From Agrypnia vestita (lineage: Eukaryota > Arthropoda > Insecta > Trichoptera > Phryganeidae), in the NCBI GenBank assembly GCA_016648135.1, contig JADDOH010003941.1, positions 1 through 64,000 on the forward strand: a stretch of 64,000 bases of DNA, read 5' to 3'. This document shows positions 47,856-58,100 of the stretch, piece after piece. A model generated the notes under the pieces. That model did no database searches. It was given only the letters and a program-made list of their open reading frames with translations, and was not told the origin of the DNA. The translations under genes and the position numbers were made by a program. Numbering within the stretch: the stretch's first letter is position 1; every line of letters begins with the position of its first letter.

Positions 47856-47932
47856 GGCGGCTATAGCGTAATTAGATAACGCGCCTGCCCCGGATAGGAG
47901 GAGATCCGTGGTTCGTATCCCGGTAGCAGCCA
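47856..47932 (+). tRNA. tRNA-Arg-like sequence (pseudogene or SINE head)
   Basis: Acceptor arms GGCGGCT (47856-47862) and AGCAGCC (47925-47931) pair with one mismatch. D stem GCG/CGC, anticodon stem CCTG/TAGG, loop CCCCGGA placing CCG as anticodon (arginine), and a TTCGTAT T-loop are present. Base 33 is C instead of U and the T stem is mismatched at two positions, so it is probably not a functional tRNA. The discriminator is A; no CCA is encoded. Confidence 0.45.
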
Positions 47933-48369
47933 AATATTTTTTCGTGGATTAAATTTTTCTGTATGTCTTTCTAGTTGATTAATTATGACATATTTTAAAT
48001 TAATACATATCAATACTGAAAGGGAATGAAATTAATAATTAATCCGCGAGCCAGAGGAAGATGGACACCCCCGTCCATGTTCGTAAGAAAATAATTGTGA
48101 AGAAAATAATTTGCTTTGTTTGATGTAGTAACTACACATTTTCCCATAGTAGAGTTAACAGTGGACTATTTGTTATGTGTTACCAAGCAACTCTTTGCTA
48201 TACGATTCGTTCTTTTGTGTTGTCATACAATTCAATCGGTATTTGTTTTTGTCGTTGTACAATATGCTGTACAACATTGCCATTATAGACTGCGTTTGTT
48301 TGGTGTAGATTTTAGATTAAATCTAATACGATTAATTTGTTGACATATAATGTGAGTTTTTTTTACAAA

Positions 48370-48540
48370 AAAAAATACCTATGTAGCTTTTTAGTGTAGT
48401 GTCATACTCGCTTAGTGATCTGATTGTCGGTGGTTTGAGCCCAATTCCAGAACATCAGTAAGTTAGTCTTATTAATAAAGCATAAGCTTTAAGCTTAGTT
48501 TGATGCGATACGTATTTCGTGCTCGAATCTCTATTTAAAA
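48370..48540 (+). mobile_element. tRNA-derived SINE copy (plus)
   Basis: A-box-like TTAGTGTAGTGTCATACTCG, B-box-like GGTGGTTTGAGCCC, then GTTAGTCTTATTAATAAAGC, GATGCGATACGTATTTCGTG and CTCTATTTAAAAAAA. It is the best-preserved promoter head of the three copies. Confidence 0.65.
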
Positions 48541-49134
48541 AAATATGTAGTATGAATGTCGTTGAGGTGTAGAATTAATATATTATTTAAATTATTATCT
48601 CTGTATTTGATGCCTTATATATATTTAATACGGATAAATACTTTGTAAAATGATAACTTTTAATTGAAGCGACGGAAGCTAAGCACATATTGCAGAATAC
48701 TTTCTGAATCTCAACAGATTAACAATTACACCGTCTGTAAATTCTCTGGTTACACAGCGCTAATGAAACTCGATCCTCGACCCGCTTCGAAGAGTGTTCA
48801 ACAAACCGGTACAATAATAACAGGATAAATATATTCATACCAACGCGTAATAATTATTCAGCGCAAATTAGTTTTCCCAGAATTTACGTTCACCGTCTGT
48901 ACATATTGTTAGGTATTTAATCCATTCAGCATTTGCATCCCCTCAGAGGGTGGCGTGCTGAATTTTAATAACCACGTTATAAGTTTATTTTCAGTAAAAG
49001 CCGACCGTAGCCGGGGCGCGGAAGGTTCTCGAAGCCCTGCGGAACACGAGTTTTCTACACAGCTCTTAGCAAGCTGATAACTATATATTACAGCAATACT
49101 TTGGTCCGAAACCCTTGCTTAAAATTACATTATT

Positions 49135-50215
49135 TGAAGAAAATCAAAGGCAGCAATATCCCACTGGGGTATTATGAAATAAATACAAAAAACATGTCAT
49201 CACTTCGTGAAATTTCTCTGAAATGTATGAAGCCTACATCTTTTTAGAAATAAGTTTTAAACAATAATATCTACCACAGTTTTCCTTTTACATACGTGTA
49301 TTTATTTATATTATTTATTTATGATAACGATAATAATGTTATGAAATAAACTTAGGCGTGTTATGAATAATATAACAAAAAAGAATAAAAATTTAAGCCA
49401 AATAAAAAAATACTTAATTAGTTAGCAGAAAAATGTAGGCATGTTAAGAATAATACAACAAGAAAGAATAAAAAAAAATTAAACAAAAAAAATAAACTTA
49501 ATTATTAGCAGAAAAATTTGGCATGTTAAATATAATACAACAAGAAGGAATAAATAAAATTTAAACGAGAAAAAAAGTGACTTAATTAGTAAGCAGAGAA
49601 ATTTAGGCTTGTTAAGAATAATACAAGAAAGAATAAAAAATTTAAACAAAAGAAAAAGATACTTGATTAGTATACAGAAAAACTTAGGCATTTTCAGAAT
49701 AATACAACAAGAAATAATAAAAAAAAATTAATAAAAAAAGAGACTAAATTTTTCTTTATCTTGTGTGGCTGCACTCGAACAAATCAAAATCCAATAATCT
49801 TATCAATTTATTGAATGCATCGCATACCCTCAATAAATGTGAATTATGACGATAGTTGGATGAAGTAAAATCGAAGTAAAAAACTGGGTTGTATCTATGA
49901 GACCTAGAGGGAACATGGAATTTTAGTCTATTTAATAAACATAATTGGATATTGGTGTTTTTGCTATGATGTTTCATCGGCATCAATTATTACTTTAGAA
50001 TAATGCGGCCATTTTGTCACATGATCAATCTTCGGGGATTGTAGTGTATATTAATTCCTCCTTTTTACAGTTCGAGGATATTGGCGAGGATCGTGATTTG
50101 GAAACATAGCTAAATCTCGAATTCAGTACAAACTAAATCAGTGATCCTCGGTGACTGCATTCAATTTTTTTTTCAATACTTGGATACTGGTGCATTTGCT
50201 TTTATCCCCCGCATT
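49135..50215 (+). repeat. Dispersed repeat T, copy carrying a minisatellite
   Basis: Blocks in the order of 37830-38345: ATAAATACAAAAAAC, TCTCTGAAATGTATGAAGCC, TTTTCCTTTTACATACGTGT, GGATATTGGTGTTTTTGC, GCGGCCATTTTGTCACATGA, GATCCTCGGTGACTGCATTC, TGCATTTGCTTTTATC. The minisatellite 49345-49745 occupies the gap between the third and fourth blocks. Confidence 0.6.
49345..49745. repeat. Minisatellite, five units of about 83 bp
   Basis: The GGC of the TAGGC(A/G)TGTTA string recurs at 49355, 49438, 49520, 49606 and 49687; each unit also has AATAATACAACAAGAAAGAA and ACTTAATTAGT. The 70-residue minus frame at 49479 is an artefact of the repeat. Confidence 0.85.
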
Positions 50216-50269
50216 TGAGAAATCAAAACTAGGTGAAGATTTTCTGAACTGTATTCGTCCCAATTTTTC

Positions 50270-50600
50270 TGTATGGGTCTGAGATATGAACACTGAGACA
50301 ACAAGAGCGCAGGAAGATATTAATATATGCATCAGCAATTGTGATTCTACAAATCTCATGGACAGCTCACAGAACAAACAGCTCCATTTTGCAGGAAATA
50401 AATGTTGAGCAAGATCTAGCTTCCGCAATATAATTATTGCCCACAACGGAATAGTTTCGACACGTCACAAGACATATCCGAGTAACAAAGGGGCTGGTGA
50501 TACAAGACAGCATCTAGGAAAGATCGCCCGTGAGATGGACAGATGGCTCCCTTCAAGAAACTATTATAAATACTGCAAATCGAAACAGATAGCTTCAGAT
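50270..50600 (+). mobile_element. LINE C-terminal remnant
   Basis: Plus-strand frames give RKILIYASAI, ILQISWTAHRTNSSILQEIN, VEQDLASAI, then FRHVTRHI and RWTDGSLQETI. The ISWT..RTN..IL.EI block is a known C-terminal stretch of RTE-type LINE proteins. Stops and frame shifts are present. The minus 102-residue frame here is a shadow. Confidence 0.6.
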
Positions 50601-51539
50601 AGCTTTTTCTGTGATATCATTGGTATCAGCAAGATTATTCGCCTTTATGCTTTACCAAGAGCACTAAAATGAATAAGACAAATAGTCAAGCGCCTAGAAA
50701 CACTTTGAACATTAAAACATTCGTAGAAACATTTGACAAGTTCAAGTTAAAGTACTCATAAATTGATGGAACAAACCGCGGACGACTTAAATACGAAAAT
50801 AAAATAATTGCCGTTGTCTTAAAAATATTAAAGGAATATCGTCATCACACAATATAGAAGTTTTCTATTTTTTTTTTAATTCAAATTTTTCATAAAATTG
50901 AACAAAAGTCTGAAAATACAATTAAGATATCTCAAATACTAACAAAGTTACAGAATTTAAAATTTTTGTTTTGCATGAATAATTTTGTTCCATCCGGTGA
51001 AATCGTGTGATGTCATCTGTCGTACCCGGCGCCCGGCTATGCGGATGTGTGACGTTACAGGCTGGTTGGAGGTTCCATTCCGTGCTTAAATACGCTAAAT
51101 TTAATATTATTTTTCCTTGTTATTTATTGACAGGTTTTTAAACATTCTTTCAGTATCCGTTAATTAATATCTCCGCTCAGTATCTGAAATTTTTTTTTAT
51201 TTATTTATTTAATTTTGTAGTATTTATTTAAGGAAGTAGTTTTTTAGTCACCTGGTGGTTGAGACACTTATTTATATTATATATCTATCCCTTCCAAAAT
51301 CAGGTTTCCTGTTTAAAGGTTATGTTTCCTATAAAATCTTGAATTTAATACATTATAAAGTAGTAATAATCGATGATGCATTTTTTTTATGTTGATATTT
51401 CTGCCTTTGCTTGTGTATCCCACACATACTGCTTTATTAAATTAATTTTTGTTTTTTTTTTAATATGTTTATTTAAAATTATGATTGTTATTTTAATCAA
51501 AATAATAATATTTTTATTATTTTGATTCTCGTGGACTTT

Positions 51540-51720
51540 TTTTAGTAGTGTTTATATATAGTGCCATCTCCTAAGGTGCCATCGGAGGTCGGCGATCATA
51601 TTGGCGATGACGACTCTATTCACCGTCGCACGGAACAACTCAATCGAATTATACTTGCACCAGTCCCTCTGAACACTTTTTTAACTGTATCTACGGAGCA
51701 ATTTAGCGCTCGTTTTCATT
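51540..51720 (-). mobile_element. Possible LINE fragment
   Basis: The minus strand reads IELFRATVNRVVIANMIADL followed by RWHLRRWHY, a pattern I associate with LINE-derived repeats in insects. Short and weak. Confidence 0.3.
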
Positions 51721-51844
51721 TCGTATAACTGGCTTTGTCTTTACCTCATTATTATGACTCATATTCTTTGGTTTTATTTATATTTGATATGCATCTCATG
51801 TATCATGTCTCATTCTATTTCTTGTATTGTTTGCTATCGTTGAC

Positions 51845-51985
51845 AATGAAGTGGTTTTCTGTGGACGCCTCCCCACGCTGCTTGCACTCATATAAGTTTA
51901 AGTGGCGTGGGGCCGATATGGGAGCTATTACTCATAAAACGGCCCTGGGTATGTGGTGGGTCGCGGCGTCTTCCTACGCTTCTTT
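51845..51985 (+). repeat. Repeat H copy 2
   Basis: Matches 25130-25325 without the internal ~55-bp segment. CCCCACGC and GCGTGGGG arms form a stem around ACTCATATAAGTT. The frame SPRCLHSYKFKWRGADMGAI continues to TALGMWWVA and matches the frame of copy 1. Confidence 0.5.
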
Positions 51986-52090
51986 TACCACTTATTTTTC
52001 CCTGGACAAGTTGGTTAAAACTTTAAAAAATATATATATATATATATGAAGGCTGAACAAAGTTGTAAAAAAGATAATTAAAAAAAAAAA

Positions 52091-52432
52091 ATTATATAAA
52101 TTAACTTTGTAAACACCACTTACTTATTAAAAAATTCAACATGTTTTGAAGCCAATGGCTTCTTCGTCAGGATAACAAAATAAAATTTAAAAATCGATGT
52201 ATGGATCAAAATATTAAATAGTTATATATGAAAAATGATAATATAAAGTACCTTTTTTAGGTAATTATTAGTAGGTATCATTTTTCATATATAACTTTTT
52301 AATATTTAGATCTATATTTCGATTTTTAAATTTTATTTTTGTTATCCTGACGAAGAAGCCAGTGGCTTCGAAACATGTTGAATTTTTTCAACAAATAAGT
52401 GATGTTTACAAAGTTAATTTATATAAATTATA
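52091..52432. mobile_element. Inverted-repeat element F with hammerhead-like cores
   Basis: Arms of about 110 bp: TATATAAATTAACTTTGTAA, AATTCAACATGTTTTGAAGC, GTCAGGATAACAAAATAAAA and inverse. Plus strand: CTGACGA (52347-52353), A, GAAGCC/GGCTTC stem, GAAAC (52370-52374), then a GTTGAA/TTCAAC stem. Minus strand has the partner motif (52143-52170, ending AAAAC). The arms match the 3' tail of the Penelope-like fragment at 29895-30084. Confidence 0.75.
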
Positions 52433-53399
52433 ATTATGTCACCACAAAATAAATTTGCTATATTTGAAGAAGAAGATAATAATTTTTGATTACCATTTTA
52501 CGAAGTTCAATCAGTTAGATCAAAATATAATAACTCGTTCAACAGTTTTTTGTACGCTTAAAATGCTTTACGGTATAAAGGCTTCAGACTCAATATCATT
52601 AAAACTATATTCACTTGGCTTTTCATAAGGTTTCTCGTGACGTTGGTGAATATTTATATATAAAAATAAAGTAAATATTATGTGTCAGATTTTAAAAATA
52701 ACTTAAATTTTACTGCAAAACACTGGGAGGCCCCTAGTTAGAACATCTTTTTTTAAGAAAAAATTGATAACGTTTTTTATTTTTATGACCTAATAGAAAA
52801 GATGTTATTTTGTGCAGAGTTTCAAGTTAAATCTTTATCAGATTTCAAACTTATTAAAAATATTATCTGGGGGATATCTCTGCTAAGTTTACTAACAAAT
52901 CTGTTTTCACATATATACGTGAAAACAGATTACATACCATAAACATATAATATCTTTCAGATCTTGCGGCTGATATAGGCAGGAGTTTTTTGTATGACAT
53001 ACGGTTTACTGTCTTCCCACGTAAAATAATTATTTTGCTTTGTATCAAATTTATGTCCTTTGTATTATAAAGTCATTAGAGATGAACTACGCTGTTTTAT
53101 TCAAATGCATTGCTTAATAGCGAAAAAATATCCCTAAGTATCGGCTAGATTTAATTTTTATATTTTACATAACTACAAATGGGCAAAAATTTATGTCTCC
53201 CGTCATTTTCAATATTCCTTAAATTTTCATAACAAAAGTGATTTTTTAAATATTTTGTCGATATTAAAACAACGGATTTCCCTAGCACACCTGCTACACT
53301 AAACAAAAAACATAACAATAAATATTATACGAATTTCAAACTAAAATATAACAGATATCAAAGCAAACCGAAAACCGAATTTACCGAAAAAGCACAACG
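52433..53399. other. AT-rich; short palindrome at 52898-52931
   Basis: AATCTGTTTTCAC and its inverse GTGAAAACAGATT surround ATATATAC. Nothing else was recognised. Confidence 0.5.
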
Positions 53400-53730
53400 A
53401 AGATTGAACGAATGAGCGTTATCTGCTCGGGTTTCAAATATCCCGTGTGAAATTGCGAATTTCTACCGCCAACTTTAATGTATTCGAGCATTATTCTGGC
53501 AAAAATTTCCCGTGGCACGATAGCGAGTTACGGGCGTAACATAAAGCTGACCATCAGCCGAATAATGGTGTTAGTTAGCGGAGCATTCTTCCTGTGGTTG
53601 CCAGATAATACAGACCAACACCAAATGGTCGCGGAACGTACCGGGTCTATCATGCGAGCACAATATTGTAAACAAATGCGATTGTCCGGGCGCCTGCATA
53701 GCGCGTTTGTAGCCCAAGGCACACACTAAA
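53400..53730. other. Balanced-composition island, unassigned
   Basis: About half G+C by eye, against AT-rich flanks. Frames of 83 (plus) and 64 (minus) residues overlap without domains. It may be an old element or a conserved noncoding/exonic segment. Confidence 0.25.
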
Positions 53731-54839
53731 CATAAACGAACTGGTTCGCGGCTTGTTAAGTAACTCTGAATTATAAATACTAATTGAAGCGTGCCGCTGA
53801 ATACTAGGCCATGTGAAAATACATCAAATTTATAATTAATTTTAATAATGATCTACTATGAGATAATGTGTGACATTTTAAAAAATCGAGAAGAAATTGT
53901 TTATAGGCTCTTCAACGATAGCAAAATAACGTTGTAATAACATATTAATTATTATTAGCAAATATAAAACCCTCTGTTTAACCACTCGTTCGCCCGGTCC
54001 AAAACATTGGACTTCCATAAAGATCCTTTAAAGCACTCACGTCCAAAAATGTGGTCTCGATCGAGCGCAAAAAAATCTATTATATATATACATATATTTT
54101 ATTTCTCTAGGTGATTCCATTTTCTTTTAGTTGACTTTTTTAGTTAAATAAATAACAATTGTGCAAAATAAGTATTTGACAACCCTGCGAAATCTCGGCG
54201 GCATTTTTGTTGTGCGTAAACACACGCGTGCGCGATTTTCTGACAGTAAAAGCGCATGTGTAATTTTTGCATATTTTTTTATTTTTGCAATTTTCGGTCG
54301 ATTTTGTATTGTTTTTGGATTTACCGTGAAATTGATTATCCGAGATTTTTTTCACCGCTCATTCTGGATTTTTTTATTTTTATTTTTTTATTTTTTTTTA
54401 TTTTATAGTTTTTAAGTATTTTTAATTATACAGGACAGTTTATAAGTATTTTTAATTATAGATAAATATTTAATAATATATTTTTAAATTTTAAATATAG
54501 GAATATTTTTTCTTTTTCATAACAGACAATGAAACAAGTTTCATGTAGTGTTTTTGATAATCGCATTTTGTATTTAAAGAAATATAACGGCGTTCCGCGA
54601 TCGAAGAGACGCGACGAAATATCCGCGTAGTGTGATGTCGGCTTGAAACCGTTTTGTCTTTTGCACATTTGAATTTCTTCCTATACTTTTTGATTTACTT
54701 AAATTATTTTCTAAAGCTTTAAGGCATCAAAAATATACTAGAATTCAATTTTTTTTATTGCAGTAACTATTGCACATACGTAATTTGTTTCATTACCATT
54801 GTTTAGGACATACATTTGTGATTATTTTCATTAAAAAAA

Positions 54840-55010
54840 TATTTTCAAAATGGCGGAGTTAACTTAAGCGCTGACCTGCAATGGTCGTTCTCCGCGACGC
54901 GCGCAACTGTGGAGGTAACCGTGTCACCAGACGGTTTGGCCGATATGTTAGGGGGTAGCAGGAGGTGTGGCGCATGACCGCGATTGGGATGAAAATCCGC
55001 CTATCCTCAT
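54840..55010. other. GC-richer patch with AAAATGGCGGA motif
   Basis: Starts with AAAATGGCGGAG (similar to YY1/Pho-type start-site motifs) and contains TCCGCGACGCGCGCAACTG and TGGAGGTAACCGTG. The ATG there meets a stop after five codons. Function not established. Confidence 0.25.
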
Positions 55011-55629
55011 TCTTCCTGTCCTTTTTTGTTCCTTTGAATCTATCACCTAAACATCAACTCCTTCCACCCTTTTCTACAAACGCCTATCTAAAGTCAATCA
55101 CCGCTAATATTGTTATCATCGAAAATCTAACAATCAATTTTGACCTGTCTACCGTTCAGATATTACCGCAATCGAGTTATTGTTTTGTCTGCCGCTCTGA
55201 TAATATAGCATCGAATTTTAATCTGTCCGCATCTTAAACAATTTGTGTTCACTTTTTACTACCCGCATCAACAAACAATAGGGAAATAGAAGAAAACCAC
55301 ACAGAGGAGAAATAACGGCGTCCTGTCTGATTCCGCATTCATTCTCGCGACCAAAGTTAAGACTTCATTCCTTTATAGTCTAGTTTTGCCATTTCTCTTG
55401 TTTTCTCCTCTGTCAAACAATCATATTGCGCGCATTCACCAGAAAATCTTGTTAAATATTTTTTTGTTAAATCCAGGAATAAATATGTTACTAAATGTTA
55501 TGTCTGCAATCGCAGCATATCGATAAAAGTAAATTTTGTAGTGCAAATGAGATTTGTTTGAGAATATATATATTTTTTTTAAATTTGATGTTAAAAAATG
55601 AACATAATGGGCAATCGGCGCGTGATATC

Positions 55630-55860
55630 TCTGTGTGTTTTTGGCATTGATAAGACTTCACAATCATACGACTTATGTATCAACACGTTTTTATTATTGG
55701 TGTACAACCATACCTAGCTAGCTAACGAGCTGCTAGCTATTTGGACTACCGGTCTTCGTCTACCGGCCCGCGCGACCTGCGCGCGCCGCGATCTGTTCGG
55801 CGTGCGAGTGAGATAGCTTCACACCCGTCTCACATAGCGTATTTATAAAAAAATCCAATA
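55630..55860 (-). mobile_element. Candidate solo LTR
   Basis: On the minus strand: TATAAATACGC (TATA), GC-rich leader with GCGCGCAGGTCGCGCGGGCC, then CACCAATAATAAAAACGTG (polyadenylation signal-like AATAAA). TATA, leader and polyA within about 200 bp is an LTR-like order. No coding region attached. Confidence 0.3.
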
Positions 55861-56098
55861 TTACATTGTTAGATAACGTTATTAGTAAGATGTTTACAAA
55901 ATTATAATAAATTCGGCTTAATAGTTTGAGATATTTTCTCCATCAGACTGAAAAATAGAGTAAAGAGGAAAACGTAAAAGAATAATTCAACTCAAATTAC
56001 TATAAGTCAGCCAACTTATTGACATGATCTAACGTAAATTTCTGCACGATCTTGTTCCGATACGTTTAGATGGTTTAAATCAAATTTTGGAACATCTA

Positions 56099-57384
56099 TT
56101 AGGTCCTTACATATGAAATTGGCGTTTAGTACGGGAGGAAGATAAAGCCGATTTTTTTTTATTATAATATATTTATTTAATCAAAGTATGTACCATTGCT
56201 ATCTATGCACTTTTGCCATCTCATAGGTAGATCATCGATCCCTTTACTAAAAAAACCATTCGGACGGGAATCAATAAAATCTTTGAAGGCGGTTTGGACT
56301 GCCCCATCGGAGTTGAATTTTTTCCTTTGCAAGAAGTTATCCAAATTTCGAAAAAAATGGTAATCTGTTGGGGCAAGGTCCGGAGAGTACGGTGGATGTC
56401 TTAGACATTCCAATTGAAGCTCCTCTAATTTGGTAGCCGTCTGTTGTGCAGTGTGTGGTCTAGCGTTATCATGAAGCAGCAGTGGCCTAGAGCGATTAAC
56501 CAGCCTCGGTTGTTTAGCAGCTAGCTTTTCCATCATGGTTTGCAGTTGCTGACAATAGACATCTGCCGTAATCGTCTGGCCAGATTTAAGAAAGCTGTAG
56601 TGAACGACACCAGCACTAGTCCACCAAACGCTCACAAGTAACTTTTTTGGAGTCAATTTTCGCTTGGGGCATGGTTTGGCTGGTTCGGCAGGGTTCAGCC
56701 ATTGCGATGAGCGCTTCCGATTATCGTACAGGATCCACTTTTCATCACAGGTAATGATTCGATTTAAAATCCCTTCATTATTGTGCCGGTTGAGTAATGC
56801 AACGCAGCAGTCAACGCGCGTTTGTTGATTTGCTTCACTCAATTCGTGAGGTACCCACCTTTCAAGCTTTTTCACCTTACCAATTTGCTTCAAGTGGATT
56901 AAAACAGTTTTATCACTAACACCGCAGCCTGCAGCTAACTCGGATGTGGTTTGCAATGGATCCGCTTCCACAATAGCCTTCAATTCTTCATTATCAACTT
57001 TGGTCTCCGGCCGTCCACGGGGCTTGTTCTGCAGGTCGAAATTTCCAGAACGAAAACGTTGGAACCAAAAACGCACTGTGTTTTCTTTTGCGGCACCGTC
57101 GCCATACACATCATTAATCCTTCGAGCCGTTTCTGCAGCACTGGTGCCACGGTGGAACTCGTACTCGTAAATAACGCGATATTTCAAGTTTTTCATTTTG
57201 TAAACTGAGTGACGCAAAGAAAAAAACAATTGAGGAAAAAACAAATGAATTATAATTTTCAAAACACAAATACATGAGTAAATAGCTGTATAAATTTGGA
57301 TTTAGAATTCCTAACCAAAGAGAAGATATTTGAGATCAAATTTGCCAGTACGGCAAAACGCCAATTTCATATGTAAGGACCTAA
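56099..57384 (-). mobile_element. Full-length mariner, copy 2 (1286 bp)
   Basis: Same TIRs as copy 1 at both ends; TA target duplications at 56097-56098 and 57385-57386. The length equals copy 1 exactly. Opposite orientation, 10.6 kb away. Confidence 0.95.
56177..57196 (-). CDS. mariner transposase, cecropia-like, copy 2
   Basis: 339 residues from ATG at 57196; intact. All catalytic and signature residues are present: GRP 61-63, WVPHEL 114-119, D151, D243, D278 (34 residues between the last two), and the normal TDYHFF context. It differs from copy 1 at ten residues: D29, R47, G51, P59, E77, L81, Y279, T302, R311 and D322 here. At 59, 77 and 279 this copy carries the residue usual in the family, so it is the better candidate for an active enzyme. 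There is no upstream start other than a non-ATG extension. Activity is inferred, not shown. Confidence 0.95.
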   Translation of the reverse strand: MKNLKYRVIYEYEFHRGTSAAETARRINDVYGDGAAKENTVRFWFQRFRSGNFDLQNKPRGRPETKVDNEELKAIVEADPLQTTSELAAGCGVSDKTVLIHLKQIGKVKKLERWVPHELSEANQQTRVDCCVALLNRHNNEGILNRIITCDEKWILYDNRKRSSQWLNPAEPAKPCPKRKLTPKKLLVSVWWTSAGVVHYSFLKSGQTITADVYCQQLQTMMEKLAAKQPRLVNRSRPLLLHDNARPHTAQQTATKLEELQLECLRHPPYSPDLAPTDYHFFRNLDNFLQRKKFNSDGAVQTAFKDFIDSRPNGFFSKGIDDLPMRWQKCIDSNGTYFD

Positions 57385-57792
57385 TATGTATAGGTCAAAC
57401 TAAATACTATTTATAAGTATAATGCCTCAGTAAATAAGTCGCGCTTTATTGCAAAAGTTAATTTTTACTTGCTGAGTCTCGATTTGGAATTAAGAAATAA
57501 AATTAAATAAAAATTAAAAAACATTATCTATTATGCACTGCAGTATACGTGTAGATGTCTTATACTCGTATATACGCGGAGAGACAATTCCACTGTGATC
57601 TAATCCCCTCGCCTAAATAATTTCATCTCCGTTCAATCTTATATTCTCGAATTATTCTTAGAGCTTCAAAATCAAGCTATAAGCAAAAAGAAAATATTTT
57701 CTGAAAACGTCAAATTTTATCCTTGACACTACAATTGACATATGTATGTACAATGTACAATATTGCCGTACTCCGAACATTCATATCAATAT

Positions 57793-58086
57793 CATTGAAA
57801 GATTTGGCAGATACTTCTTGGTGCAACATTATAATTTAAAATATGTTTTTATTTTACTTTGTAATACACACGCCCACAATATGAGTTATTAAATTGCTAT
57901 TATAGTTTCGAGAGGAGTAGTCCCTGTCATCGTCAGGTAACTTATTAGCTTATAACTTATTAACTTATTAGATCTAGTTATTATCTATAACTGATGATGA
58001 GAGCGACTGCTCCTCTCGAAACCATGGTAGTAATTTAATAACTCATATTGTGTGTGTATTACAAAGTAAAATAAAACATATTTTAA
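57793..58086. mobile_element. Inverted-repeat element E with hammerhead-like cores and 14-bp target duplication
   Basis: Arms AAATATGTTTTTATTTTACT ... GAGTTATTAAATTGCTA ... GTTTCGAGAGGAG and inverse. Plus: CTGATGA (57991-57997) to GAAAC (58018-58022). Minus: CTGACGA to GAAAC (57905-57936). ATTCATATCAATAT flanks at 57779-57792 and 58087-58100. Confidence 0.7.
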
Positions 58087-58100
58087 ATTCATATCAATAT

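Noticed and set aside
49479..49691. 70-residue hydrophobic repeat protein
   Set aside because: Translation of the 83-bp minisatellite on the minus strand.
49345..49745. CRISPR-like array
   Set aside because: Units are diverged tandem repeats without unique spacers, in a eukaryotic context.
53478..53729. 83-residue frame in a balanced-composition island
   Set aside because: An equally long opposite-strand frame exists and no domain or splice context supports it.
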